From Albidovulum sp. (GTDB taxonomy: Bacteria > Pseudomonadota > Alphaproteobacteria > Rhodobacterales > Rhodobacteraceae): DNA of 63,261 nt. Where the stretch lies: NCBI GenBank assembly GCA_015491895.1, contig WFVA01000006.1, positions 1 through 63,261 of the forward strand. Direction: 5' to 3'. The position numbers were made by a program, and so were the translations under genes. Shown here one piece after another: positions 41,368 to 49,775 of the stretch (its first letter is position 1; each line of letters begins with the position of its first letter). A model generated the notes under the pieces. That model did no database searches and had not been told where the DNA came from. It worked only from the letters and a program-made list of their open reading frames with translations.

Positions 41368-42126
41368 CTATCCTTCGCGGGCCGCATCCATGAGAGCGCG
41401 CATGTGCCCGATGGCCTCGGCAAGCCCCACGAAGATCGCCTCGCCGATCAGGAAATGGCCGATGTTGAGCTCACGAACCTCGGGGAAGGCGGCAATCTGC
41501 TGCACCGTATCATAGGTGATGCCGTGGCCGGCGTGCACCTCCAGCCCGAGCCCGTGGCCATAAGCGGCCATCTCGCGCAGGCGTCCGAGCTCCTCTTCAG
41601 CATCCTGCACCCGCCCTTCCAGGAAAGCATCGCAATAGGCGCCGGTATGGAGTTCGATCACCGCCGCGCCGATCTTGTGCGCGGCATCTATCTGGGCGCG
41701 ATCGGCGGCAACGAAGATCGAAACGCGGCAGCCCGCATCTCTCAGGGGCGCAATGAATCCGGCGAGGCGGTTTTCATCGCGCTTCACGTCCAGCCCGCCC
41801 TCGGTCGTCAGCTCCTGACGGCGCTCCGGCACGATGCAGACAGCATGCGGGCGGTGCCTGAGCGCAATCGCCTGCATCTCCTCTGTGGGCGCCATTTCGA
41901 AATTGAGCGGCACTTCGAGCACCTCCACAAGGCGCTCGATATCGCGATCCGAAATATGCCGGCGATCCTCTCGCAGATGGGCGGTGATACCGTCCGCGCC
42001 GGCTTCCTCCGCGAGTTTCGCGGCGCGCACGGGATCGGGGTAGCTTGAGCCGCGCGCGTTACGCACCGTGGCCACATGATCGATATTGACCCCGAGCCGC
42101 AGCCCTTTTGCACCCTCTCCGCCCAT
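41368..42126 (-). CDS. pdxJ: Pyridoxine 5'-phosphate synthase
   Basis: From the preferred start at 42126 (GGAG six bases upstream) the protein has 252 residues. It contains [86 protein letters not shown] and [11 protein letters not shown], the PdxJ TIM-barrel active site (Glu, His and phosphate-binding residues). It condenses 1-deoxyxylulose 5-phosphate with aminoacetone phosphate to make PNP. An ATG at 42138 is an alternative, four codons longer. It lies 55 bases beyond the DUF2062 gene. Confidence 0.96.
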   Translation of the reverse strand: MGGEGAKGLRLGVNIDHVATVRNARGSSYPDPVRAAKLAEEAGADGITAHLREDRRHISDRDIERLVEVLEVPLNFEMAPTEEMQAIALRHRPHAVCIVPERRQELTTEGGLDVKRDENRLAGFIAPLRDAGCRVSIFVAADRAQIDAAHKIGAAVIELHTGAYCDAFLEGRVQDAEEELGRLREMAAYGHGLGLEVHAGHGITYDTVQQIAAFPEVRELNIGHFLIGEAIFVGLAEAIGHMRALMDAAREG

Positions 42127-42181
42127 CTTCCGCTCCATCCGGTTTCCTACGTGATCCGAGCTGATCGCCTTCGCCGGGAGG

Positions 42182-42874
42182 TTACTCCACAGGTGGCAGA
42201 CCGTCAGCCCTTTTCGCAGCCTTCCCGGCACTTTTCTGCGCCGCCTTCTCCGCCTTCTTCATGCGCAGTTCCAGGAGCTTGGCCCTGATCCTTCCCTTGC
42301 GGCGGTTCTGGTAGGCGGTGATGACAGGAAGGCTCAGATAATAGAAGGCGAGCGAAGTGAGCCCCCCCGGAATCAGCCCGCCCACGAAATAGGGCACCAT
42401 CACCTCGTGATAGAAATTGGCCAGATGCTGCCAGTTCGCTTCATCGCTCGTGAAGATGGCGTAGAAATTGTATTTCAGATCGCGTGCCGCGCCGGCGAAT
42501 GCCTCCCAAAGCCCGGCATCGGCCCCATAGGCGCTTCCCCGCCCGAGCATCCATTGCCCGAGTTTCAGATTGACCGCGGCAATGATCGGAAATGTGAGCG
42601 GATTGCCCACGAAAGTGGCCAGAAGCGCCGCCACGATATTGCCGCGGATGAGCTTTGCCATCACGGCCGCAATCACGAAATGCAGGCCGAAGAACGGGGT
42701 GAAGCTGGCAAACACGCCGCAGAATATGCCCCGCGCGATCCGATGGGGTGAATCGGGCAGACGATTGACCCGATGGTGCATGTATTTCAGCGCACGCCCC
42801 CAGCCGCCGCGGGGCCAGATGCTCTCCACCACGGTTTTCCAGAGGGGGCGTTTATCCCGGCGCTTGAATACCAA
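42182..42874 (-). CDS. DUF2062 membrane protein
   Basis: The 230-residue protein has the DUF2062 pattern [38 protein letters not shown] and [25 protein letters not shown] (two to three TM segments, ~45-105), a further TM near 165-190, and a Lys/Ala-rich cytoplasmic tail. Function is unknown; in Rhodobacterales it sits between rsh and pdxJ, as here. It uses TTG as start (42874) with GGAAAGAAA upstream. Forty-eight bases separate it from the rsh stop. Confidence 0.88.
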   Translation of the reverse strand: MVFKRRDKRPLWKTVVESIWPRGGWGRALKYMHHRVNRLPDSPHRIARGIFCGVFASFTPFFGLHFVIAAVMAKLIRGNIVAALLATFVGNPLTFPIIAAVNLKLGQWMLGRGSAYGADAGLWEAFAGAARDLKYNFYAIFTSDEANWQHLANFYHEVMVPYFVGGLIPGGLTSLAFYYLSLPVITAYQNRRKGRIRAKLLELRMKKAEKAAQKSAGKAAKRADGLPPVE

Positions 42875-42922
42875 TTTCTTTCCTTCGGATGTGCCGGCCG
42901 GCGCGGCAGGTCCACCCGGCTG

Positions 42923-45043
42923 TCAGGGTTTGCGGCCCGGATCGCGAAACCGCTCGATCTCCGCCACGGCGCTTTCGGCCTCAAGCGCTGTCATCACCGT
43001 ATGGAGATGCTCGGCATCCCGCAGTTCGACATCAATCAGAATGCGGTAAAAATCCGGTTTCCGGTCCACGAATTTCATATCCGCAATATTGGCCTTCTGC
43101 TCGCCGATCAAGGTGCAAATACGCCCCAGCACCCCGGAATCATTGCTGATGGTGATATTGAGCGTCACCGTATAAACCGCAGGGTGTTTGCCGGAATGCC
43201 ATTGCAGATCCACCCAGCGCTCCGGCTGTTCCTCAAATTCCGAAAGCACCGGGCAATCGATCGCATGCACGATCACCCCCCGGCCGCGGTAGCTGATCCC
43301 CACGATCCGCTCGCCCGGCACCGGCTGGCAGCATTTCGCGCGCGCGAAGGCCTGCCCGGGCGAAAGCCCGGCGATGGCGCGGGCTTCCTCGATTTCATCG
43401 CCGCTGGTATCGGCAAGCTCGGGATAGAGCGCTTCCACCACCTCGCGCGCCGTGATCTCGGCGCTGCCGATCCGCGCCAGCAGATCCTCGGCATCTTCAT
43501 AGCCCATGTGGCGCGCCGCGGTTTCGAGCGCCTTGTCGGTTGCCTTCTTGCCCATCTGCTCGAAAGCCACGCGCGCCAGTTCGCGCCCGAGCCGCACGAA
43601 GCGTTCCCGATCCTCGGCGCGCAGCGATTTGCGGATCGCGCTCTTGGCCTTGCCCGTCACCACGATATCGAGCCAGGCCGCCTGCGGGCGCTGCCCCTCG
43701 GCTGTGACAATCTCGACGGACTGCCCATTTTTCAGGCGCGTCCACAAGGGCACGCGCACGCCATCCACCTTGGCGCCCACGCAGCTGTCGCCGATGCGGG
43801 TGTGGATGGCATAGGCGAAATCGAGCGGGGTGGCGCCGCGCGGCAGCTTCACCACATCGCCCTTGGGCGTGAAGCAGAAGACCTGATCGGTATACATCTC
43901 GAGCTTCACATGCTCGAGGAATTCATCCGTATCCTCGGCAGTATCGAAATGCTCGGTGAGACTTTCGAGCCATTTCGCGGGATCCACCGCAAAGGGATTC
44001 TCCGCCCGCACCCCATCGCGGTAGGACCAGTGCGCCGCCACGCCCGCTTCCGCCACCTCATGCATCTCGCGGGTGCGGATCTGGATTTCGACGCGCTTGC
44101 CGTCGCGCCCCGAAACGGTCGTGTGGATCGAGCGGTAGCCGTTGGATTTGGGCTGGCTGATGTAATCCTTGAAACGCCCCGGAACCGCCCGCCAGCGGCG
44201 ATGCACCGCCCCGAGCACGCGGTAGCAATCCGCCTCGCTTTCGGTAATCACCCGAAAGCCGTAGATATCGGAAAGGCGGGAAAAGCCCTGGCCCTTTTCC
44301 TCCATCTTGCGCCAGATGGAATAGGGCTTCTTCGCACGACCGAACACATCCGCCTCGATCCCCTCCTTCTCGAGCACCTTGCGGATATCGTTGGTGATCT
44401 TGTGGATCACATCGCCGGTTTCGCGCTGAAGAGTGATGAAGCGGCGGATGATCGAGCTGCGCGCCTCCGGGTTGAGCACCCGGAAGGCCAGATCCTCAAG
44501 CTCGTCGCGCATCCACTGCATGCCCATGCGCCCGGCGAGCGGGGCATAGATATCCATGGTTTCACGCGCCTTCTGCACCTGCTTCTCGGGGCGCATGAAC
44601 TTGATCGTGCGCATGTTGTGCAGGCGGTCGGCGAGCTTCACGAGGATCACCCGGAGATCCTTGCTCATCGCCATGAAGAGCTTGCGGAAATTTTCCGCCT
44701 GCCTGGAGCCGGTGGAGGAAAGCTGGAGATTGGTGAGCTTCGTCACCCCGTCCACGAGCCCGGCGATCTCCTCGCCGAAGCGATCGGCGATCTCCTCGTA
44801 GGTGGCGCGGGTATCCTCGATGGTATCGTGCAGAAGGGCGGTGACGATCGTTGCATCGTCAAGCCGCTGCTCCGTCAGGATCGCGGCCACCGCCACCGGG
44901 TGCTGGAAATATTCCTCGCCCGAATGGCGGGTCTGGCCCTTGTGCATCTCGCGGCCGTATTCATAGGCATCGCGGATGAGCTTTTCATTGGTTTTCGGAT
45001 TGTAGTTGCGGACCAGAGAGATCAGCCCATCGACATCAATCAT
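42923..45043 (-). CDS. rsh: Bifunctional (p)ppGpp synthetase/hydrolase (RelA/SpoT homologue)
   Basis: The 706-residue protein has the complete long-RSH layout: HD hydrolase domain (KGQTRHSGEEYFQHPVAVAAIL, ATIVTALLHDTIEDT, LVKLADRLHNMRT), synthetase domain (YSIWRKMEEKGQGFSRLSDIYGFRV, QPKSNGYRSIHTTV, EIQIRTREMHEVAE), TGS (VFCFTPKGDVVKLPRGATPLDFAYAIHT) and C-terminal CC and ACT regions. Hydrolase and synthetase residues are both intact, so it is the sole-type bifunctional alarmone enzyme of Alphaproteobacteria. It follows rpoZ by 38 bases and leads the rsh-DUF2062-pdxJ-acpS block. Confidence 0.97.
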   Translation of the reverse strand: MIDVDGLISLVRNYNPKTNEKLIRDAYEYGREMHKGQTRHSGEEYFQHPVAVAAILTEQRLDDATIVTALLHDTIEDTRATYEEIADRFGEEIAGLVDGVTKLTNLQLSSTGSRQAENFRKLFMAMSKDLRVILVKLADRLHNMRTIKFMRPEKQVQKARETMDIYAPLAGRMGMQWMRDELEDLAFRVLNPEARSSIIRRFITLQRETGDVIHKITNDIRKVLEKEGIEADVFGRAKKPYSIWRKMEEKGQGFSRLSDIYGFRVITESEADCYRVLGAVHRRWRAVPGRFKDYISQPKSNGYRSIHTTVSGRDGKRVEIQIRTREMHEVAEAGVAAHWSYRDGVRAENPFAVDPAKWLESLTEHFDTAEDTDEFLEHVKLEMYTDQVFCFTPKGDVVKLPRGATPLDFAYAIHTRIGDSCVGAKVDGVRVPLWTRLKNGQSVEIVTAEGQRPQAAWLDIVVTGKAKSAIRKSLRAEDRERFVRLGRELARVAFEQMGKKATDKALETAARHMGYEDAEDLLARIGSAEITAREVVEALYPELADTSGDEIEEARAIAGLSPGQAFARAKCCQPVPGERIVGISYRGRGVIVHAIDCPVLSEFEEQPERWVDLQWHSGKHPAVYTVTLNITISNDSGVLGRICTLIGEQKANIADMKFVDRKPDFYRILIDVELRDAEHLHTVMTALEAESAVAEIERFRDPGRKP

Positions 45044-45081
45044 CCGCCCGCCATCCAGATCTGCATCCGCGACGCGCCGGC

Positions 45082-45435
45082 TCAGGGCTGGCCCTGGGCC
45101 TCCATCAGCGCCCGCAGCAGCTTTTCTTCCGACATGTCGTCATCTTCCGGCTTGTCGGCCTCGGCCCCCATCAGAAGCGCCATCGCATCCTCTTCGGGCT
45201 CGTCCACCTCGATCTGCGTCTGCAGGCTTTCGATCATGCGCTCGCGCAATTCGTCCACCGGCTGGGTTTCCTCCGCGATCTCGCGCAGAGCCACGACGGG
45301 ATTCTTGTCATTCTCGCGCTCCACGGTGATGGGCGCGCCAAGCGCGATCTCGCGGGCGCGATGCGCGGCCAGCAGAACCAGCTCGAACCGGTTCGGGACC
45401 TTGTCAACGCAATCTTCAACCGTCACGCGTGCCAT
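45082..45435 (-). CDS. rpoZ: RNA polymerase omega subunit
   Basis: The 117-residue protein begins [31 protein letters not shown], the universal omega motif, with the alphaproteobacterial [13 protein letters not shown] continuation. The C-terminal half is acidic ([25 protein letters not shown]). Omega helps RNA polymerase assembly and forms part of a ppGpp site, which agrees with its position immediately before rsh. A promoter matching consensus lies 39-67 bases upstream, inside the 3' end of folK. Confidence 0.96.
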   Translation of the reverse strand: MARVTVEDCVDKVPNRFELVLLAAHRAREIALGAPITVERENDKNPVVALREIAEETQPVDELRERMIESLQTQIEVDEPEEDAMALLMGAEADKPEDDDMSEEKLLRALMEAQGQP

Positions 45436-45473
45436 GGGCGACTCCATTCATCGAAGGATCATCAGAAGCAGCC

Positions 45474-45502
45474 TATTTAAGCCGATCCGCCCGGCTTGAC
45501 AA
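45474..45502 (-). promoter_or_regulatory. Promoter of rpoZ-rsh inside the end of folK
   Basis: On the minus strand TTGTCA (45502-45497), 17 bases, TAAATA (45479-45474). The hexamers and spacing are close to consensus. The -35 lies inside folK, so rpoZ-rsh can be expressed separately from folK. Confidence 0.6.
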
Positions 45503-46103
45503 GCCCATTCGCACCCATATCCGAAGCCGGAAGCGGCCGCACGTCTGCCCGTTCCGCCACCGGCAGATCGGCCAGCATCTCGCGCACGCTCTTTCCGATC
45601 AGCGGATGGCGCCATTCGGGGGCGATCTCAGCCATCGGCACCAGCACGAAGGCGCGCTCCTGCATGCGAGGATGCGGCAGGATCAGACGATCAGGCGTTT
45701 CCCTTTTCTGCGCCTCGGGTGAAAGCCCGCGCCAGCGGTCATGCGTGGCGGCGTCGGGACGCACCAGATCACCCACAGCGATCAGATCGAGATCGATTGC
45801 CCTGGCCTCCCAGCGCCTCTTGCGCTTTCTTCCAAGCCTTTCTTCGATCATATTCAGGCGCGGCAATATGTCATCCGCAGCCAGCGGTGTTGCGATCATC
45901 GCAACCGCATTCACATAATCCGGCCCGCTCCCCGCTGGAAATGCCGGCGTGTGGTAGAATCGGCTAACGGTTTGCACGGAAATACTTTCTTTCGGCAGGA
46001 GCGAAAGCGCCGCGCGCAGCATATCCGCCGGCCGCCCGGCTGCGCCGGCAACATTCGAGCCGAGCGCGATGATTGCATTTGTTACATCTTTGTGACGCAC
46101 CAA
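45477..46103 (-). CDS. folK: 2-amino-4-hydroxy-6-hydroxymethyldihydropteridine diphosphokinase
   Basis: The 208-residue protein shows IIALGSNVAGAAGRPADMLRAAL at the start, FYHTPAFPAGSGPDYVNAVAMI, RWEARAIDLDLIAVGD (HPPK signature, with the R(W)xxRxxDxDL core ~95-108) and LILPHPRMQERAFVLVPMAEIAP. It pyrophosphorylates the pterin before dihydropteroate synthesis. The first possible start is TTG at 46103 or GTG at 46100; the conserved region begins at ~residue 10, so the exact start is uncertain. It is divergent from the NYN gene. Confidence 0.95.
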   Translation of the reverse strand: MVRHKDVTNAIIALGSNVAGAAGRPADMLRAALSLLPKESISVQTVSRFYHTPAFPAGSGPDYVNAVAMIATPLAADDILPRLNMIEERLGRKRKRRWEARAIDLDLIAVGDLVRPDAATHDRWRGLSPEAQKRETPDRLILPHPRMQERAFVLVPMAEIAPEWRHPLIGKSVREMLADLPVAERADVRPLPASDMGANGLVKPGGSA

Positions 46104-46145
46104 GGGTTGCAGCCTTTTGAAATATTCGTAATTCTAGCGCACAGT

Positions 46146-46204
46146 GTTTTGCCGCAATTTATTATCTATTCCTCACCCACACTCACGGCAACAGGCGGCA
46201 AAAC
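46146..46204 (+). repeat. Inverted repeat in the leader of the NYN-domain gene
   Basis: GTTTTGCCGC (46146-46155) and GCGGCAAAAC (46195-46204) are perfect 10-base inverted repeats 39 bases apart, ending 21 bases before the NYN start. They could pair in the mRNA leader or serve as a split operator in the folK/NYN divergent gap. Confidence 0.5.
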
Positions 46205-46225
46205 AAGTATCGGAAGGAAAATTTC

Positions 46226-46801
46226 ATGTTCTACAGAGACGAGCGGCTCGCGCTGTTCATCGACGGGTCGAACCTGTATGCCGCCGCAAAGGCGCTTGGT
46301 TTCGATATCGACTACAAGCTCCTGCGCCAGGAATTCATCCGTCGGGGCAAGCTGCTGCGGGCCTTCTACTACACCGCCCTCCTCGAGAATGACGATTACT
46401 CCCCCATCCGCCCGCTGGTGGACTGGCTGCATTACAACGGCTTCTCCATGGTCACCAAGACGGCCAAGGAATACACCGATTCGATGGGGCGGCGGAAAGT
46501 GAAGGGCAACATGGATATCGAGCTTTGCATCGATGCCATGGAGCTTGCGCCGCATGTCGATCACATCGTGCTGTTTTCGGGCGATGGCGATTTTCGCCCG
46601 CTGGTGGAGGCGCTTCAGCGCAAGGGCGTTCGGGTTTCGGTGGTTTCCACCATCCGCTCCCAGCCGCCGATGATCGCCGACGAACTGCGCCGCCAGGCCG
46701 ATAATTTCATCGATCTCGCGGATCTGAAGGAAGTGATCGGCCGCCCCCCGCGCGAGCCCGCCCGCCCGGCGGAAGAATATCAGGTGGCCGAGGAAGAGTA
46801 A
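46226..46801 (+). CDS. NYN domain protein (LabA/DUF88-type putative RNase)
   Basis: The 191-residue protein matches the NYN/PIN-like family: RLALFIDGSNLYAAAKALGFDIDYKLL (first acidic residue in FIDGSN), KVKGNMDIELCIDAMELAPHVDHIVLFSGDGDFRPLVEALQRKG (acidic D-I-E and SGDGDF motifs, ~residues 92-135) and SQPPMIADELRRQADNFIDLADL. The acidic cluster is intact, suggesting a metal-dependent RNase acting in the cytoplasm. GGAAGGAAAATTTC precedes the ATG, and an inverted repeat lies in its leader. It stands as its own unit before ispH. Confidence 0.9.
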   Translation: MFYRDERLALFIDGSNLYAAAKALGFDIDYKLLRQEFIRRGKLLRAFYYTALLENDDYSPIRPLVDWLHYNGFSMVTKTAKEYTDSMGRRKVKGNMDIELCIDAMELAPHVDHIVLFSGDGDFRPLVEALQRKGVRVSVVSTIRSQPPMIADELRRQADNFIDLADLKEVIGRPPREPARPAEEYQVAEEE

Positions 46802-46818
46802 GCCTTCCCGGAGAAACA

Positions 46819-46845
46819 CCAGCCCCGGCCAGGCGCCGGGGCTGG
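46819..46845 (+). terminator. GC-rich hairpin between the NYN gene and ispH
   Basis: CCAGCCCCGG (46819-46828) pairs perfectly with CCGGGGCTGG (46836-46845), loop seven bases. It follows the NYN stop by 17 bases. No T-run follows, so termination may be partial or factor-aided. Confidence 0.5.
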
Positions 46846-46897
46846 ACCTGGCCCTGCCCGCTCCCTAAAACGGGAAACAAACCGAACGGCAGGATTC

Positions 46898-47857
46898 ATG
46901 ATGCGCGAAAAGCCACCTCTCACCCTTTATCTCGCGGCCCCGCGCGGCTTCTGCGCCGGCGTCGTGCGCGCGATCCGTATCGTCGAGGAGGCGCTCGAGA
47001 AATGGGGCGCGCCCGTCTATGTGCGCCACGAGATCGTGCACAACAGATATGTGGTTGACGGGCTGCGGGCCAAGGGGGCGGTCTTTGTCGAAGAGCTTGA
47101 CGAATGCCCTGATGATCGCCCGGTGATCTTCTCGGCCCATGGCGTGCCGAAATCCGTGCCCGAGGCGGCCCGGGCGCGGCGGATGCTCTATGTGGATGCC
47201 ACCTGTCCGCTGGTTTCCAAGGTGCATATCGAGGCCGAAAGGCACTATCGGAACGGCCTCCAGATGATCATGATCGGCCATGCCGGCCATCCCGAAACCG
47301 AAGGCACGATGGGCCAGCTGCCGCCGGGCGAGGTGCTGCTCGTGGAACGGCCCGAGGATGTGGAAAGCCTCAAGGTGCGCGATCCCGAACGCCTTGCCTA
47401 CATCACCCAGACGACCCTTTCGATCGACGACACGGCCGAAATCGTTGCCGCGCTCAGGGCCCGTTTCCCCGCCATCATCGGCCCGCACAAGGAAGATATC
47501 TGCTACGCCACCACCAACCGTCAGCAGGCGGTGAAGGAGATCGCGCCGAAGGTCGATGCGCTGCTGGTGATCGGCGCACCGAATTCCTCCAATTCAAGGC
47601 GCCTCGTGGAGGTGGGGAAAGCCGCCGGCTGCCCCTATTCCCAGCTTGTCCAGCGGGCGGGAGATATCGACTGGCGGGCGCTTGCAGGGGCGCGCGCCGT
47701 AGGGCTCACGGCGGGCGCCTCCGCCCCTGAAGAGCTCGTGAACGAAGTGATTGACGCTTTCCGCGACCGCCATGATCTGACGGTGGAACAGGTGGAAACC
47801 GCGCGCGAGAATGTGGAATTCAAGGTGCCGCGCATCCTGCGCGAGCCGGCGGCATGA
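46898..47857 (+). CDS. ispH: 4-hydroxy-3-methylbut-2-enyl diphosphate reductase
   Basis: The 319-residue protein has the three cluster cysteines of Isp[16 protein letters not shown] (Cys ~18), [15 protein letters not shown] (~101) and the third in the segment around [14 protein letters not shown] (~201). HEIVHN and FSAHGVP supply the substrate histidines, and SSNSRRL the Ser-X-Asn. It makes IPP and DMAPP in the MEP isoprenoid pathway using a 4Fe-4S cluster. AGGATTC precedes tandem ATGs at 46898 and 46901; either could be used. Confidence 0.97.
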   Translation: MMREKPPLTLYLAAPRGFCAGVVRAIRIVEEALEKWGAPVYVRHEIVHNRYVVDGLRAKGAVFVEELDECPDDRPVIFSAHGVPKSVPEAARARRMLYVDATCPLVSKVHIEAERHYRNGLQMIMIGHAGHPETEGTMGQLPPGEVLLVERPEDVESLKVRDPERLAYITQTTLSIDDTAEIVAALRARFPAIIGPHKEDICYATTNRQQAVKEIAPKVDALLVIGAPNSSNSRRLVEVGKAAGCPYSQLVQRAGDIDWRALAGARAVGLTAGASAPEELVNEVIDAFRDRHDLTVEQVETARENVEFKVPRILREPAA

Positions 47858-47992
47858 AGCCGGGCGGCGCCGAAAGGCTCCTGCGGCGCGGGCCGACCAC
47901 GCGGCTTGCCCTCTGCGCGCACGAAGCCCGAGCCGATGGCCTGCGACCACCTCACCGCGCCTTCACTGCCCTCTATCCCGAAAGCGGAAAAC

Positions 47993-48457
47993 ATGCCTGA
48001 AATCCTTGCCTATACCGACGGTGCCTGCTCGGGAAATCCCGGCCCGGGCGGCTGGGGGGTGCTTCTTGTGGCGCGCGATGGCGATCGCGTGCTGAAGGAG
48101 CGGGCGCTCTCGGGCGGCGCAGCCGATACCACCAACAACCGCATGGAGCTTCTGGCCGCGATCCACGCCCTCGAGGCGCTCGATCGCCCCTCGCGCATCA
48201 CCATCGTGACCGACAGCGCCTATGTGAAGAACGGCATCACGAGCTGGCTTCACGGCTGGAAGAAGAACGGCTGGCGCACCGCCGCGAAGAAGCCTGTCAA
48301 GAACGAGGATCTGTGGCGCCGCCTGGATGAAGCGGCCGCCCGCCATGACGTGCGCTGGGAATGGGTGAAGGGCCACGCGGGCCACCCCGAAAACGAGCGC
48401 GCCGACGAACTGGCCCGCGAGGGCATGGCGCCGTTCAAACCGGCGCAGATGCCGTAA
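47993..48457 (+). CDS. rnhA: Ribonuclease HI
   Basis: The 154-residue enzyme starts [23 protein letters not shown] (first catalytic Asp ~8). It continues with [18 protein letters not shown] (Glu ~48), [12 protein letters not shown] (Asp ~70) and [18 protein letters not shown] (His and Asp ~130-140), the full DEDD set. It degrades RNA in RNA-DNA hybrids. The start at 47993 is the conserved one; the frame is open upstream without coding character. It converges on the M16 pair with four bases between. Confidence 0.97.
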   Translation: MPEILAYTDGACSGNPGPGGWGVLLVARDGDRVLKERALSGGAADTTNNRMELLAAIHALEALDRPSRITIVTDSAYVKNGITSWLHGWKKNGWRTAAKKPVKNEDLWRRLDEAAARHDVRWEWVKGHAGHPENERADELAREGMAPFKPAQMP

Positions 48458-48461
48458 GCGG

Positions 48462-49775
48462 TCAGTCTTGCGCTTCCAGCCCCTCGGGCTGGCCCACCAC
48501 CACGAAATGCAGCTTCTCGGGGCGATAAAGGCGCTTGATCACGCGGCGGATGTCCTCCTGCGTTACGGCCTCGATCTTTGCATTGCGGGTGTTGATGTAT
48601 TCCGGCGGCATGCCGTTCATCTGCATGCCCACTAGGATATTGGCGATCGGCCCGTTGCCGTCGAAGCGAAGCGGATAGGCGCCTGTCATGTATTTCCTGG
48701 CGCGCTCCAGCTCCTCGTCCGTGACCCCTTCGCGCTGGAGGCGCTCCCATTCACCGCGGATCACCTCGATCGCCTTCGCCATCCTGTCATTCGCGCTTGC
48801 GACCTGCCCCATGAGGGCATCGGCATGGTCGCGATCCAGGAGATAGGTATAGACCCCATAGGTCAGCCCGCGCTTTTCGCGCAGTTCCCGCATCAGGCGC
48901 GATTGCAGGCCGCTGCCGCCGACGATCTCGTTCAGCACATAGGCGGCGAAGAAATCGGGATCATCCATCCCGATCCCGGGCTCTCCGAAAACAGCCACCG
49001 ATTGCGGCGTCGGGAAAGGCACCAGCGTCTGGCCGCCGTCGAGCAGCCAGGGCGCATCCGGCGGCATCGGGGCGCCCTTTGCCGGCAGATCGGCGAGAAG
49101 ATCATCGATGAGTTCGCGCAGCTCTTCGGGCGTGATATCCCCGACAGCCGCGATATAGACCCGATCACGCGCGATCACCCGATCCTTCGCTTCGCGCATG
49201 TCGTCCGGGGTGAGGGGCGAAACACTCTCGATCGTGCCGTTGATCGAGCTTCCATAGGGATGATCGCCATAGGCGAGCCGGCTGAACGTCTGATAGGCGA
49301 TCTTGTCGGGGTCCTTCTGATCGGAGCGAATTATGGAGAGCACCTGCCCCTTCACCCGCTCCACGGCATCCGCATCAAAGCGCGGCTCGTTCAGGGCCAG
49401 GCGCAAAAGCGCCGCGGCCTCTGCCCGGTTTTCGGTGAGCATCCTGGCGGAAACCGAAAGCGCATCAGGCCCCACATCGAAATGCAGCTCGGCCGCGAGC
49501 GAATCGCGGGCCTCGGCGAAGGCGCGGGCATCGAGATCGCCGGCGCCCTCCTCGAGCGTCGCCGTCATCAGATTGATCGCGCCGCGCTTGCCGGGCGCAT
49601 CGAGGCTCGCGCCGCCGCGAAAGCGGATCTCGAGCGCGGTGAAGGGTATGGAATGCTCTTCCACCAGCCAGGCGGAGAAGCCGCCGGGCGTGGTGATGCG
49701 CTGGATGTCGATCTCGGCCCTGAGCGGCAGGGCGAGGGAAAGCAGCAGGGCAAGGCTAGCGAGTATGCGGCTCAT
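48462..49775 (-). CDS. M16 peptidase-like protein lacking the zinc motif (regulatory subunit type)
   Basis: The 437-residue protein has a signal peptide (to ~20) and two M16 halves. Where the catalytic HxxEH would be, it reads GGASLDAPGKRGAINLMTATLEEG, so the zinc site is missing. The second half retains the R/Y pair region (SGLQSRLMRELREKRGLTYGVYTY). It therefore resembles the non-catalytic partner of two-subunit bacterial M16 proteases. Its ATG overlaps the stop of the active M16 gene by four bases, which fits a heterodimer exported to the periplasm. Converges on rnhA. Confidence 0.9.
   Translation of the reverse strand: MSRILASLALLLSLALPLRAEIDIQRITTPGGFSAWLVEEHSIPFTALEIRFRGGASLDAPGKRGAINLMTATLEEGAGDLDARAFAEARDSLAAELHFDVGPDALSVSARMLTENRAEAAALLRLALNEPRFDADAVERVKGQVLSIIRSDQKDPDKIAYQTFSRLAYGDHPYGSSINGTIESVSPLTPDDMREAKDRVIARDRVYIAAVGDITPEELRELIDDLLADLPAKGAPMPPDAPWLLDGGQTLVPFPTPQSVAVFGEPGIGMDDPDFFAAYVLNEIVGGSGLQSRLMRELREKRGLTYGVYTYLLDRDHADALMGQVASANDRMAKAIEVIRGEWERLQREGVTDEELERARKYMTGAYPLRFDGNGPIANILVGMQMNGMPPEYINTRNAKIEAVTQEDIRRVIKRLYRPEKLHFVVVGQPEGLEAQD

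Noticed and set aside
42773-45499. A 908-codon plus-strand open frame
   Set aside because: It is antisense to rsh and neighbours, lacks recognisable domains and has the His/Arg-rich composition of a shadow frame; the minus-strand genes are certain.
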